A stretch of 64,000 bases of DNA from the NCBI RefSeq assembly GCF_029607905.1, contig NZ_JAPHEH010000001.1, forward strand, positions 1,951,530 to 2,015,529, given 5' to 3'. Source of the stretch: Thiovibrio frasassiensis (GTDB lineage Bacteria > Desulfobacterota > Desulfobulbia > Desulfobulbales > Desulfurivibrionaceae). The notes under the pieces are model-generated. The model was not told the DNA's origin and made no database searches. It worked only from the letters and a program-made list of their open reading frames with translations. A program made the translations under genes and the position numbers. Positions 17,212-27,231 of the stretch are shown piece after piece; within the stretch, counting starts at the first letter, position 1; each line of letters opens with the position of its first letter.

Positions 17212-17382
17212 TAAAAAAAGCAGCAGGAAGCACGAGCACGAGATGGGTTCTCTTGATGAAAAATAGAGAACAAAGGGGATTTTTAGGTGTAAATAAACGC
17301 TATCTATCTATTGTTTTTGAGAAAATCTTACGATATAAGAGAGAGGTGGCGGTTTAATTTCTTACAAGAGAGGGAAAGGGAT

Positions 17383-18594
17383 ATGCCGTTTTATATCTGG
17401 AAGGGGGTCAACTCCTATGGGGAAAAACGCAAGGGCAAGATAGAGATGCCCAATGAGGCCATGGCACAATCGCATCTGAAAAAGATGCGGATAACAGTGT
17501 CCATGCTCAAAGAAGCCCCCAAGGACATGTTTGAAAATATTGAGTTTTTAAAACCGAAGGTGACCGGCAAGGATGTGGTTATCTTTACCCGCCAGTTATC
17601 CACCATGATCGACGCAGGGTTGCCTTTGGTGCAAAGTCTGGAGATTCTCGGGGAGCAGATGGAAAATCCCACCTTCAAGAAGGTGTTGCGGGCAATCAGA
17701 TCGGATGTCGAGACCGGCACCACCTTTGCCGATGCCATGAAGAAGCATCCCAGCTGTTTTGATACTCTGTACTGTAACATGGTTGAGGCCGGTGAGGTCG
17801 GCGGTATCCTGGATACCATCTTGAACCGGCTGGCATCTTTCATGGAAAAAAACATGGCGCTCAAGAAAAAGGTCAAGGGCGCCATGACCTATCCTGTTAT
17901 CTGTATCTGCATTTCCTTTGTGGTCATGGCCGTGATGCTTGTTTTTGTTGTTCCGGTTTTTGAGAAGATGTTTGCGGATTTTGGCGGCGCTTTGCCAGCG
18001 CCGACTCAGATGGTTGTTGATATGAGTGCGTTTGCCCAAAAGAATTTTCTTCTTATCATCGGGGCGATGTTTGGCGCGGTGTTTTTGGTGAAAAAGATCT
18101 ACAAAACGGAGAAGGGTCGTATTGAGATGGACCGAATGCTGTTGAATATGCCCATTATCGGACCACTTTTGCGCAGGGTGGCGGTGGCCAAGTTTACCCG
18201 GACCCTTGGCACCATGCTGCAAAGCGGTGTGCCTATCCTGGAATCCTTAAATGTTGTCGCAAGAACCGCCGGGAACAAGATTATTGAAATGGCGGTGTTT
18301 CGGGTAACGGACAGTATCAGCGAAGGACGGGCCATTGCCGAGCCTCTTGAAGAGACGGGGGTGTTTCCGGGAATGGTGGTGCAGATGATCAATGTCGGTG
18401 AAGCCACCGGCGCCCTTGATGTCATGCTGACCAAGATTGCTGATTTTTATGATGAAGAGGTCGACCAGGCCGTTGAGAATCTGACTGCGGCAATTGAACC
18501 GTTGATGATGGTTTTTCTGGGCGGCATGATCGGCGGATTGGTTATTGCCATGTACCTGCCCATCTTCAGTATGGCCGGGGCTGTTGGCGGTTGA
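17383..18594 (+). CDS. pilC: Type IV pilus inner-membrane platform protein PilC
   Basis: 403 residues from ATG 17383 (AGGGAAAGGG upstream). It is a GspF/PilC-family protein with two repeated cytoplasmic T2SSF domains. Each has the FTRQLSTMIDAGLPL- or FTRTLGTMLQSGVPI-type motif, and three membrane segments lie at about 170-190, 220-240 and 375-395. It forms the platform through which PilB/PilT ATPases drive pilin assembly and retraction. No other pilus genes lie beside it: eno follows and PxxKW precedes, so this is an isolated pilC. An alternative is a type II secretion GspF, but the length and N-terminus (MPFYIWKGVNSYGEKRKG) fit PilC. Confidence 0.9.
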   Translation: MPFYIWKGVNSYGEKRKGKIEMPNEAMAQSHLKKMRITVSMLKEAPKDMFENIEFLKPKVTGKDVVIFTRQLSTMIDAGLPLVQSLEILGEQMENPTFKKVLRAIRSDVETGTTFADAMKKHPSCFDTLYCNMVEAGEVGGILDTILNRLASFMEKNMALKKKVKGAMTYPVICICISFVVMAVMLVFVVPVFEKMFADFGGALPAPTQMVVDMSAFAQKNFLLIIGAMFGAVFLVKKIYKTEKGRIEMDRMLLNMPIIGPLLRRVAVAKFTRTLGTMLQSGVPILESLNVVARTAGNKIIEMAVFRVTDSISEGRAIAEPLEETGVFPGMVVQMINVGEATGALDVMLTKIADFYDEEVDQAVENLTAAIEPLMMVFLGGMIGGLVIAMYLPIFSMAGAVGG

Positions 18595-18629
18595 TTTTCA
18601 GGGTATATCCTGTATCGGTTTTTTAATAA

Positions 18630-19964
<1,335 letters not shown>

Positions 19965-19987
19965 AGGCCAATAAAGGAGGGTGCCCC

Positions 19988-20272
19988 ATGACCCTGACAA
20001 AGGCGGATCTCGTCCAAAAGGTTTACCAAAATCACAACTTCACCAAGGCTCAGGCTGCCGAGGCCGTTGAGGCCTTTCTGCGCATTGCCAAAAAATGCCT
20101 GAATACCGGGGAGGATCTCTTGATCAGTGGTTTCGGCAAGTTTAACGTGAAAAAGAAAAATGCCCGGCGGGGGAGAAATCCTCAGACAGGTGATGAGTTG
20201 ATTCTTGATGCCAGAAAGGTTGTAACCTTTAAGCCGTCCGGCCTTCTGCGTTCCAGAATCAACGGAGAATAG
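19988..20272 (+). CDS. ihfA: Integration host factor alpha-type DNA-binding protein
   Basis: 94 residues, the usual length of HU/IHF subunits. It begins MTLTKADLVQKVY and carries the DNA-intercalating arm GRNPQTGDELILDARKVV. The alpha assignment follows from the start sequence and the FKPSGLLRSRIN ending; HU is the alternative. IHF bends DNA by about 160 degrees and assists sigma-54 promoters, and one such promoter lies at 38.1 kb. It is closed by a strong terminator. Confidence 0.9.
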   Translation: MTLTKADLVQKVYQNHNFTKAQAAEAVEAFLRIAKKCLNTGEDLLISGFGKFNVKKKNARRGRNPQTGDELILDARKVVTFKPSGLLRSRINGE

Positions 20273-20316
20273 CGGCGTATAGCCGGCCGTGTATTTTCAA
20301 CGCTGACACGTTTATC

Positions 20317-20368
20317 AAGACGGGTTGTGTTTCCCTTGCCAGCAAGGAAGCAACCCGTCTTTTTTTTT
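20317..20368 (+). terminator. Rho-independent terminator after ihfA
   Basis: Stem AGACGGGTTG (20318-20327) pairs with CAACCCGTCT (20351-20360), with an inner TTCC/GGAA extension, then eight more T residues. Confidence 0.9.
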
Positions 20369-20521
20369 AGGAGCCGGTAACACTGTTGCGGTTCCTTGCG
20401 CCGCTTTGCTGCTGTCGACCGTGGTGTTTTAATGTCGCAGTTGCTTGTGAACACGGTGAACTTTTTTTCTTATGCTTCGGGATGTTGCAGTCCATCCGAC
20501 AGAGAGCGAGAGGGAGAGGCT

Positions 20522-21595
20522 ATGGCTGGGAAGAAGATACGTCTTGCGGAACTGGTTGTATTGGTTCAGGGAGAATTGGTCGGTGATCCTGAGCTGCTCA
20601 TTTCCGGCGTTGCGGATTTTGACAGTGCTGGCGAGGGCGAGATAACCTTTGTCGCAGATCTTAAGCGCGGGGCTCGGCTTGACGAATGCAAGGGTTCGGC
20701 GATTATTGTTCCTCTCGCGGTCACCGAGATCAGCGGATCGGCGATTCGAGTAAAAAACCCTTATCTGGCCGTGGCCCGCATCCATGCCCTGTTTGTCGAA
20801 GAGCCGTTTGTTGCCACCGGTGTCGATGCTCGGGCGGTTGTCGGCGATGATTGTCATATCCCCGCCGAGGTTGCCATCAGTCCCTTGGTTTTTATTGGCA
20901 ACCGGGTCCATCTTGGGCAGCGGGTTACCCTGCACCCCGGGGTGGTTGTCTACGATGACGCGGTTATCGGGGACGATGTGGTGCTGTACGCCAATGTAAC
21001 CATTGGCCGTGGCTGCCGGATCGGGAACCGGGTTATTATCCACAGCGGTGCGGTGATCGGCAGTGACGGCTTTGGCTATGCCACCGATGGAAACGGGCAT
21101 CACCTTAAACGGCCGCAGGTTGGTGTGGTTCAGATTGATGACGATGTTGAGATTGGGGCCAATACCTGTATTGACCGGGCTACCTTCGGCAGAACCTGGG
21201 TCAAGCGAGGAACAAAGATTGATAACCTCGTGCAGTTGGGGCATAATGTGGTGATTGGCGAGGACGCATTGCTTGTTGCCCAGGTGGGCATGGCAGGCAG
21301 TACGACCACCGGCAACAATGTAGTCATCGGTGGGCAGGTCGGTCTCGGCGGGCATATCCATCTTGGGGACCGAGTAATGATTGCGGCCAAATCCGGGGTG
21401 CATAACAATCTGGAGCCTGGCTCCATTGTGGCCGGTATTCCGGCGATTCCCCATAAGAATTGGCTGCGTGCCAGTGCTGCCTATGCGAAACTCCCGGATA
21501 TGGTGCGGGAGATGCGGGAGTTGAAAAAGAAGGTTGCCGAGCTGTCCCGGGCAATGACCCCGGGCAGAGATGACAGCCCCGGCAACGATGCGTGA
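20522..21595 (+). CDS. lpxD: UDP-3-O-acylglucosamine N-acyltransferase LpxD
   Basis: 357 residues from ATG 20522 (GGGAGAGG upstream). It adds the third acyl chain in lipid A synthesis. An N-terminal uridine-binding domain (about 1-100) is followed by a left-handed beta-helix of hexapeptide repeats (such as [15 protein letters not shown]) holding the catalytic His in the QLGHNVVIG region. A C-terminal helix ([12 protein letters not shown]) closes it. First gene of lpxD-fabZ-lpxA-lpxI. Confidence 0.96.
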   Translation: MAGKKIRLAELVVLVQGELVGDPELLISGVADFDSAGEGEITFVADLKRGARLDECKGSAIIVPLAVTEISGSAIRVKNPYLAVARIHALFVEEPFVATGVDARAVVGDDCHIPAEVAISPLVFIGNRVHLGQRVTLHPGVVVYDDAVIGDDVVLYANVTIGRGCRIGNRVIIHSGAVIGSDGFGYATDGNGHHLKRPQVGVVQIDDDVEIGANTCIDRATFGRTWVKRGTKIDNLVQLGHNVVIGEDALLVAQVGMAGSTTTGNNVVIGGQVGLGGHIHLGDRVMIAAKSGVHNNLEPGSIVAGIPAIPHKNWLRASAAYAKLPDMVREMRELKKKVAELSRAMTPGRDDSPGNDA

Positions 21596-21665
21596 ATAGC
21601 CGGACTGATTGCTGGGGAAAATATGGCTTGGCCGCGTCGGCTCAGTGAAAAGAGAGGAGAATGGG

Positions 21666-22112
21666 ATGAGTATTGATCTGCAACAGCTTGATATTATGGA
21701 AATACTGAAAATATTGCCGCACCGGTATCCCTTTTTGATGGTGGATCGAATTCTTGAAATGCACCTTGGTGAGTCCATCCGGGGCTATAAAAATGTGACC
21801 ATGAATGAGAATTTTTTTCAGGGCCATTTTCCCGCGCAGCCGGTGATGCCCGGGGTCTTGATCCTCGAGGGCATGGCCCAGGTAGGCGCGATCCTTGCCT
21901 ATGTCACGGACCCCGATGGCGTTGCCAGTAAACTCGTTTATTTTGCCGGGCTTGACGGGGTGAAATTCCGGCAAAAGGTTGTGCCCGGCGATCAGCTCCA
22001 TTACGAACTGTCGGTTAACAAGCGGAAGTCCAGATTCTGGAAGATGGACGGCAAGGCCTATGTCGATGGCAAGCTCGTGGCCGAAGCGGAGCTCATGGCT
22101 ACTTTTGCTTGA
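21666..22112 (+). CDS. fabZ: 3-hydroxyacyl-ACP dehydratase FabZ
   Basis: 148 residues from ATG 21666 (GAGGAGAATGGG upstream). Hot-dog fold with the catalytic His in LPHRYPFLMVDRI and Glu in PGVLILEGMAQ. Dehydrates 3-hydroxyacyl-ACP in fatty acid elongation and competes with LpxA/LpxD for the same hydroxyacyl-ACP pool, which explains its place in the lipid A block. Confidence 0.96.
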   Translation: MSIDLQQLDIMEILKILPHRYPFLMVDRILEMHLGESIRGYKNVTMNENFFQGHFPAQPVMPGVLILEGMAQVGAILAYVTDPDGVASKLVYFAGLDGVKFRQKVVPGDQLHYELSVNKRKSRFWKMDGKAYVDGKLVAEAELMATFA

Positions 22113-22178
22113 ACCGTTTCCCTCTCGCATCATTTTCGATTGTGATCTCCTCCCTAATCAAACCCAAGCGAAGGCGCA

Positions 22179-22982
22179 ATGAATATACATCCTACCGCAG
22201 TTATTGATCCCGAGGCGCAGGTCCATGCCTCCACCACGGTTGGTCCCTATGCCGTTATTGAGAAAGGGGTGGTGATCGGCCCTGATTGCGTGGTCTGTCC
22301 CCATGCCGTGGTCACCGGTTTGACCACCATCGGTGCCCGCAACACCATCGGTTCTTTTACCAATATCGGCGGGCCGCCCCAGGATTTGAAATACAATAAC
22401 GAGCCCACCCGTTTGGTCATCGGCGACGATAATCAGATCCGCGAATACGTTTCCATCCACCGCGGAACCCCGGGCGGCCATGGAGTGACCACCGTGGGCA
22501 GCGGCAACCTGTTGATGGCCTATACCCATATCGCCCATGACTGCGTGGTTGGCGATCATGTCATCATGGCCAATGCCGCCACCTTGGGCGGCCATGTCGA
22601 GGTTGCCGACCGGGTGATCATCGGGGGGCTCACCGCCGTGCACCAGTTTGTCCGGATCGGCGAATATGCCTATATCGGCGGGATGTCCGGGCTCAGCAAA
22701 GATGTGCCCCCCTATGTGATCATGGCCGGGATTCGCAACCAGATGCGGGTAACCGGCATTAACCGGATTGGCTTGCGCCGTTCCGGCTTTACGGCGGACG
22801 ATATCAAAAAGCTGGGGCAGGCCTACAAAATTATTTTTCGGAGCCCGGAATTACTGCTCCAGGAAGCACTTGCCAAGACCCTGGCGGAGATCCCCGACTG
22901 TGAGCCGGTTGCCAAACTGGTGAATTTCTTCGCCACCTCGAAACGTGGGGCGGTACGCATGGCCGGTGATGACGAAGAATAG
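22179..22982 (+). CDS. lpxA: UDP-N-acetylglucosamine acyltransferase LpxA
   Basis: 267 residues. Catalyses the first step of lipid A synthesis, moving a 3-hydroxyacyl chain from ACP to UDP-GlcNAc. It has a left-handed beta-helix with hexapeptide repeats, the catalytic His in MAYTHIAHDC, and the C-terminal helical part starting at GINRIGLRRSGF. Its last 14 bases overlap lpxI, showing tight coupling. Confidence 0.97.
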   Translation: MNIHPTAVIDPEAQVHASTTVGPYAVIEKGVVIGPDCVVCPHAVVTGLTTIGARNTIGSFTNIGGPPQDLKYNNEPTRLVIGDDNQIREYVSIHRGTPGGHGVTTVGSGNLLMAYTHIAHDCVVGDHVIMANAATLGGHVEVADRVIIGGLTAVHQFVRIGEYAYIGGMSGLSKDVPPYVIMAGIRNQMRVTGINRIGLRRSGFTADDIKKLGQAYKIIFRSPELLLQEALAKTLAEIPDCEPVAKLVNFFATSKRGAVRMAGDDEE

Positions 22983-23805
22983 GATCGGCATCATCGCCGG
23001 CTCCGGTCAGTTTCCGAAACTCTTTGCCGAGGCGGCCAAAAAGGCGGGGCGCGAGGTGGTAATCGTTGCGCACCAGGGGGAGTCCTGGCCTGAGCTTGAA
23101 AGCATCGCCGATAGGTTCTGCTGGGTAAAGCTCGGCCAGCTTGGCAAGATCATCGGCTTTTTCCGGGAACATGGCGTGACGGAAACGGTTTTCCTCGGGG
23201 CGATTACCAAAACAAAAATTTTCAAGGATGTCTGGCCGGACCTCAAGGGGCTGACCCTGTGGAATAAAATAGACGCCCGGCAGGACGACGCGATCTTACG
23301 GGCGGTGGCAGAGGCCCTGGAAAAAGAGGGCATTCACGTTCTCGAATCCACCCTCTACCTCAAGGATCTGCTCTTTCCCAAGGGGGTTCTGACCAAAAAG
23401 AAGCCCTCTGCCGAGCAATTGGATGATATCCGCTTCGGCTGGCAGGCCGCCAGGGCCATCGGCGCCCTTGATATCGGCCAATGTGTTGTGGTCCGCGACC
23501 GCACCGTCCTGGCCGTTGAGGCAATCGAGGGAACGGATGCCGCCATCATGCGGGGCGGCACCCTGGGGAAAGAGAAAACCGTGGTCGTCAAGGTGAAAAA
23601 GCCCAAGCAGGATTTCCGCTTCGACCTCCCGGCCATCGGCGTAAAAACCATCGAGACCATGTCCGAGGTCAAGGGTGCTGTACTGGCGGTGGAAACCGGT
23701 CAGGCCCTGCTTTTTGACCGGGAGGCCGTGATCGAAGCCGCGAACCGGGCCGGCATTGTCGTGGTTGGGGTGGAGGAACTGCCGGACTCCACCCTGTCTT
23801 TATAA
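22969..23805 (+). CDS. lpxI: UDP-2,3-diacylglucosamine pyrophosphatase LpxI
   Basis: 278 residues from ATG 22969, overlapping the lpxA end by 14 bases. This is the DUF1009/LpxI type used where LpxH is absent. It begins KNRIGIIAGSGQFPKLFA and has the conserved DARQDDAI and later EGTDAAIMRGG motifs, the latter near the active site. It releases UMP to give lipid X. The next pathway gene, lpxB, is not in the window. Confidence 0.94.
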   Translation: MTKNRIGIIAGSGQFPKLFAEAAKKAGREVVIVAHQGESWPELESIADRFCWVKLGQLGKIIGFFREHGVTETVFLGAITKTKIFKDVWPDLKGLTLWNKIDARQDDAILRAVAEALEKEGIHVLESTLYLKDLLFPKGVLTKKKPSAEQLDDIRFGWQAARAIGALDIGQCVVVRDRTVLAVEAIEGTDAAIMRGGTLGKEKTVVVKVKKPKQDFRFDLPAIGVKTIETMSEVKGAVLAVETGQALLFDREAVIEAANRAGIVVVGVEELPDSTLSL

Positions 23806-23853
23806 GTCTTCTGTTTTTCGTTATCCATACTCAGTCATCAGGATGTATTTGCT

Positions 23854-24750
23854 ATGAAAGCCATGGTTCTGGCCGCAGGATTCGGGACACGCCTGCGACC
23901 CTACACCCTGAAGCGTCCCAAGCCACTCTTCCCGGTGCTGGACACCCCGATTTTGCTCCATACCCTGACCCAGCTTCGGCGAAATGGGGTTGAGGGGATT
24001 GTGGTCAATGCCCACCATCTCCGGGAGCAGGTCAAAGTCCTGCTCCATGACCACGAAGACGTTCAGGTTCAGATGGAGGATGTCGAGCTGGGTACCGGCG
24101 GCGGTCTGCGTCTCGCACAACCCTATTTTGCGGAAGCACCCTTTCTTGCGGTGAATGGGGATATCGTCCACGACTTTGATCTGGCTGCGCTCTATCAGGC
24201 CCATTGCGCCTCCGACGCGGAGGTGACTATGCTGTTGCATGATTGCCCGCGTTTTAACAATGTGCGGGTGGATGGCGAGGGCAGGATCGTCGGGTTTACC
24301 GGTCCAGCTGGCGAGGGGGAGCGTCTCCTCGCTTTTACCGGGGTGCAGGTCCTCAATCCGGCTGTGCTTAACCCGATCCCCGCGGGTGTTTTTTATAACA
24401 GCATTGACTGTTATGCCGAGGTGATCAAAAGCGGGGGACGCATTCAATCCTTGATTGTTTCTGGTCATTTTTGGACCGATATGGGCACTCCCGCTGATTA
24501 CCTGAAGCTCCACGAGGATATTTTGCTCAAGAAGCTTCCCGGATTTTCCTCCGGAAACGCTGACACCCCTTTTTATCTTGGCAAAGACCTTGTGCTCGGA
24601 GCCGGGGTAAGCATGCAGGATTGGGTTTCCATCGGGCACGGTGCAACGATCGGCGAGGGGGCGAGCCTGACGCGGGTTGTGGTCTGGGATGGGGCTCGGG
24701 TTGCCCCAGGCAGTATTCTGGTGGACAGCATCATCACGGAGGGCGAGTAA
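23854..24750 (+). CDS. Sugar-1-phosphate nucleotidyltransferase, MurU-like
   Basis: 298 residues. An N-terminal nucleotidyltransferase fold has the signature AGFGTRLRPYT followed by KPLFPV, and a metal-binding VNGDIVHDF. The C-terminal 80 residues form a short hexapeptide-repeat tail (GAGVSMQDWVSIGHGATIG), longer than Pseudomonas MurU. The next gene, two bases away, encodes an AmgK-like kinase. This pairing suggests the MurNAc recycling shunt (kinase then UDP transfer). A mannose- or heptose-1-phosphate enzyme is the alternative. Confidence 0.82.
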   Translation: MKAMVLAAGFGTRLRPYTLKRPKPLFPVLDTPILLHTLTQLRRNGVEGIVVNAHHLREQVKVLLHDHEDVQVQMEDVELGTGGGLRLAQPYFAEAPFLAVNGDIVHDFDLAALYQAHCASDAEVTMLLHDCPRFNNVRVDGEGRIVGFTGPAGEGERLLAFTGVQVLNPAVLNPIPAGVFYNSIDCYAEVIKSGGRIQSLIVSGHFWTDMGTPADYLKLHEDILLKKLPGFSSGNADTPFYLGKDLVLGAGVSMQDWVSIGHGATIGEGASLTRVVVWDGARVAPGSILVDSIITEGE

Positions 24751-24751
24751 G

Positions 24752-25795
24752 GTGTTTACCGAGGAGCACAGGCAGGCGCTGGGGAGATTGTTGGCCGCGC
24801 AGGGTCTTTCCCCGGATATTCCGGTGGCGGACAGGATGGCCGGGGATGGTTCTGATCGGCAGTTTTTCCGGTTTTCTGTAGGCGATCTTTCCCTACTGGC
24901 TGTTTTGCCAAGCCCTACTCTGCCATTGGGCATGGCCGAAGCACGGGCCGCCCATGCAATAGGGCTTCATTTTTCCACGCATGGGGCAGCGGTCCCGAGA
25001 ATCTACGGTTTTGCCGAGGAGTGCGGCCTCATTCTCTTTGAGGACCTGGGCGATACCAAGCTCCATGATCTGGTTCTCCTGTATGGCGCAGAATCGCCGG
25101 AGGTAGACCTCTTCTACCGAGAGGCTCTTGCGGCCTTGGCCCATTTGCAGACCGAGGCGTCCCAGGATTTTCAGCCGGCGTGGTGTTGGGATACCCCTCG
25201 TTATGACCGCGAACTTATGCTGACCAGGGAGTCCGGATATTTTCAGAAGGCCCTGTGCGAGGATTTTTTGGGGATGAACAACCTGCCCCGAGGGCTGATC
25301 CAGGAGTTTGTTTTTCTGGCGGACCGGGCTCTGCAGGAGCCGGCTGATTTTATTTTGCATCGTGATTTTCAGTCGCGCAACCTCATGGTCCATAAGGGGA
25401 AAGTCAGGATCATTGATTTTCAGGGTGCCAGAATGGGGCCGTTGGGGTATGATCTTGCCTCCCTGCTCATCGATCCCTATGCCGGTTTGTCTCTAGACCG
25501 GCAGCAGGCCCTCCTTGGATGCTACCTGGATGCGCTCGCCTCTCATATTCCCCTTGACCGGGGCCGATTTATTGAGGGATATTATTACATGGCTCTGCAG
25601 CGTAACCTGCAGATTCTTGGCGCGTTTGCTTTTCTCTCGAAGATTCGCGGAAAACAGTTTTTTCGGCAGTTTATCAAACCTGCGGCCCGTACCCTTCATG
25701 AACACCTGGCTGCGCCGCAGGGGCGGGATTTCCCCACTCTGCGCGCTGTGGTTCAGCAGGTGAGAAATTTACTGGAAGCCCATGACCAGGAATAG
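24752..25795 (+). CDS. Sugar kinase of the aminoglycoside phosphotransferase family, AmgK-like
   Basis: 347 residues from GTG 24752, with GGAGG ten bases upstream and one base after the previous stop. The kinase-like fold has the catalytic HRDFQSRNLM (HxDxxxxN) near residue 208 and the metal-binding IDFQGAR. In AmgK this fold phosphorylates the anomeric carbon of MurNAc/GlcNAc, bypassing de novo UDP-MurNAc synthesis. The adjacent nucleotidyltransferase supports that reading, but the sugar is not proven. Confidence 0.82.
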   Translation: MFTEEHRQALGRLLAAQGLSPDIPVADRMAGDGSDRQFFRFSVGDLSLLAVLPSPTLPLGMAEARAAHAIGLHFSTHGAAVPRIYGFAEECGLILFEDLGDTKLHDLVLLYGAESPEVDLFYREALAALAHLQTEASQDFQPAWCWDTPRYDRELMLTRESGYFQKALCEDFLGMNNLPRGLIQEFVFLADRALQEPADFILHRDFQSRNLMVHKGKVRIIDFQGARMGPLGYDLASLLIDPYAGLSLDRQQALLGCYLDALASHIPLDRGRFIEGYYYMALQRNLQILGAFAFLSKIRGKQFFRQFIKPAARTLHEHLAAPQGRDFPTLRAVVQQVRNLLEAHDQE

Positions 25796-25890
25796 CAGTG
25801 TTGCTCATGTTGCTGGAAACGGCAGCAGTGTAGACTTCGATACTTCTTTCGCAACCGCACCTCAACCCAACACGGAAATTCAAAAATAAC

Positions 25891-27231
25891 ATGCAAACCC
25901 GATATCCCATCGTTGCTCTGGTTGGCCGACCCAATGTCGGCAAGTCGAGCCTTTTCAACAGATTCTCCAAGCATCGCAAGGCCATTGTTGATCCCACTCC
26001 CGGTGTAACCCGTGACCGGCATTATGAGCAGGTGACCATTGAGGAACGGACTTTTATCCTTGTTGACACCGGAGGTATCGAGGGCGACGGCCGGGAAATG
26101 ATGGCTGGCTTGATCCGCGAGCAGACCATGCAGGCCATGCGGGAAGCGGACGTGATTCTTTTCTTGCTTGACGGCAAGGAGGGGGTGCTGCCGGAAGATT
26201 TTGAGGTGGCCGATTACCTGCGGCGCACGGAAAAACCGGTGCATTTCCTGGTCAATAAGGTGGACAGCCCCGAGCTTGAGCAACGCTTGATACCCCCCTT
26301 TTATGAATTGGGGGTGGATACGCTCTGGCCTGTTTCCGCCGCGCATGGGTACGGGGTAAAGCCGTTTTTTGAAGCCTTGCTCGAAACCCTGCCGGTTTTT
26401 CCGGAATCAGAAGACATTCCGCCGGATACCATAAGCCTGGCTTGTCTGGGTCGACCCAATGTGGGGAAGTCTTCCTTGATCAACCGCTTGCTGGGGGAAG
26501 AGCGTATGGTGGTCTCCGATGTGCCGGGCACCACCAGGGATTCGGTGGACACCCTGCTCACCGTGGGCAAGCAGCCGTATCTGCTCATTGACACCGCAGG
26601 GATCAGGCGCAAGGGCAAGGTGCAGGAAAAACTGGAGAAGTTCAGCGTGCTCCAGGCTTTGGGCGCACTGGAACGTTGTGATGTGGTGCTGATCCTCATC
26701 GACGCCGGAGAAGGGATTACCGAACAGGATACCAAGGTGCTGGGCTATGCCTTTGAGCGCGGCCGGGCCTGCATGATCCTGGTCAACAAATGGGATCTGC
26801 TCCACGGGGATGCGAAGCGGCAGAAACAGTTGATGGAGGAGATTGCCCGGGCAACGAGTTTTGTTGAGTATGCCCCGGTGCTTAAGATCTCCGCTCTTAC
26901 CGGTGCGGGGGTGAAGCAGTTGCTGCCCACGGTGGCAAAGATTTACAAGCAGTATTGCGGCTCCTTCTCAACCGGCAAGCTCAACCGGATTTTACAGGAT
27001 GCGCTGGAGGGCCATAACCCGACCATGCATCAGGGGCGTCGTCTCAAGTTCTACTACACGACCCAGATTTCCACGAAGCCGCCCACCTTTATCATCTTTA
27101 CCAACTACCCGAAGGGGGTTCATTTTTCCTACCTCCGCTACCTGCTGAACCAGTTCCGGGCCGGGCTCAAGCTCGATTCCATTCCCATCAAGATTATTCT
27201 TAAGGAACGGCAACGAAAAGAATATGGCTAA
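25891..27231 (+). CDS. der: Ribosome assembly GTPase Der (EngA)
   Basis: 446 residues with two tandem GTPase domains. G1 motifs are GRPNVGKSS at about 10 and again at about 188; G3 are DTGG and DTAG; G4 are NKVD and NKWD. A C-terminal KH-like domain (about 360-446) binds rRNA. Required for 50S assembly. Its last eight bases (ATGGCTAA) overlap the start of the histidine kinase gene. Confidence 0.97.
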   Translation: MQTRYPIVALVGRPNVGKSSLFNRFSKHRKAIVDPTPGVTRDRHYEQVTIEERTFILVDTGGIEGDGREMMAGLIREQTMQAMREADVILFLLDGKEGVLPEDFEVADYLRRTEKPVHFLVNKVDSPELEQRLIPPFYELGVDTLWPVSAAHGYGVKPFFEALLETLPVFPESEDIPPDTISLACLGRPNVGKSSLINRLLGEERMVVSDVPGTTRDSVDTLLTVGKQPYLLIDTAGIRRKGKVQEKLEKFSVLQALGALERCDVVLILIDAGEGITEQDTKVLGYAFERGRACMILVNKWDLLHGDAKRQKQLMEEIARATSFVEYAPVLKISALTGAGVKQLLPTVAKIYKQYCGSFSTGKLNRILQDALEGHNPTMHQGRRLKFYYTTQISTKPPTFIIFTNYPKGVHFSYLRYLLNQFRAGLKLDSIPIKIILKERQRKEYG

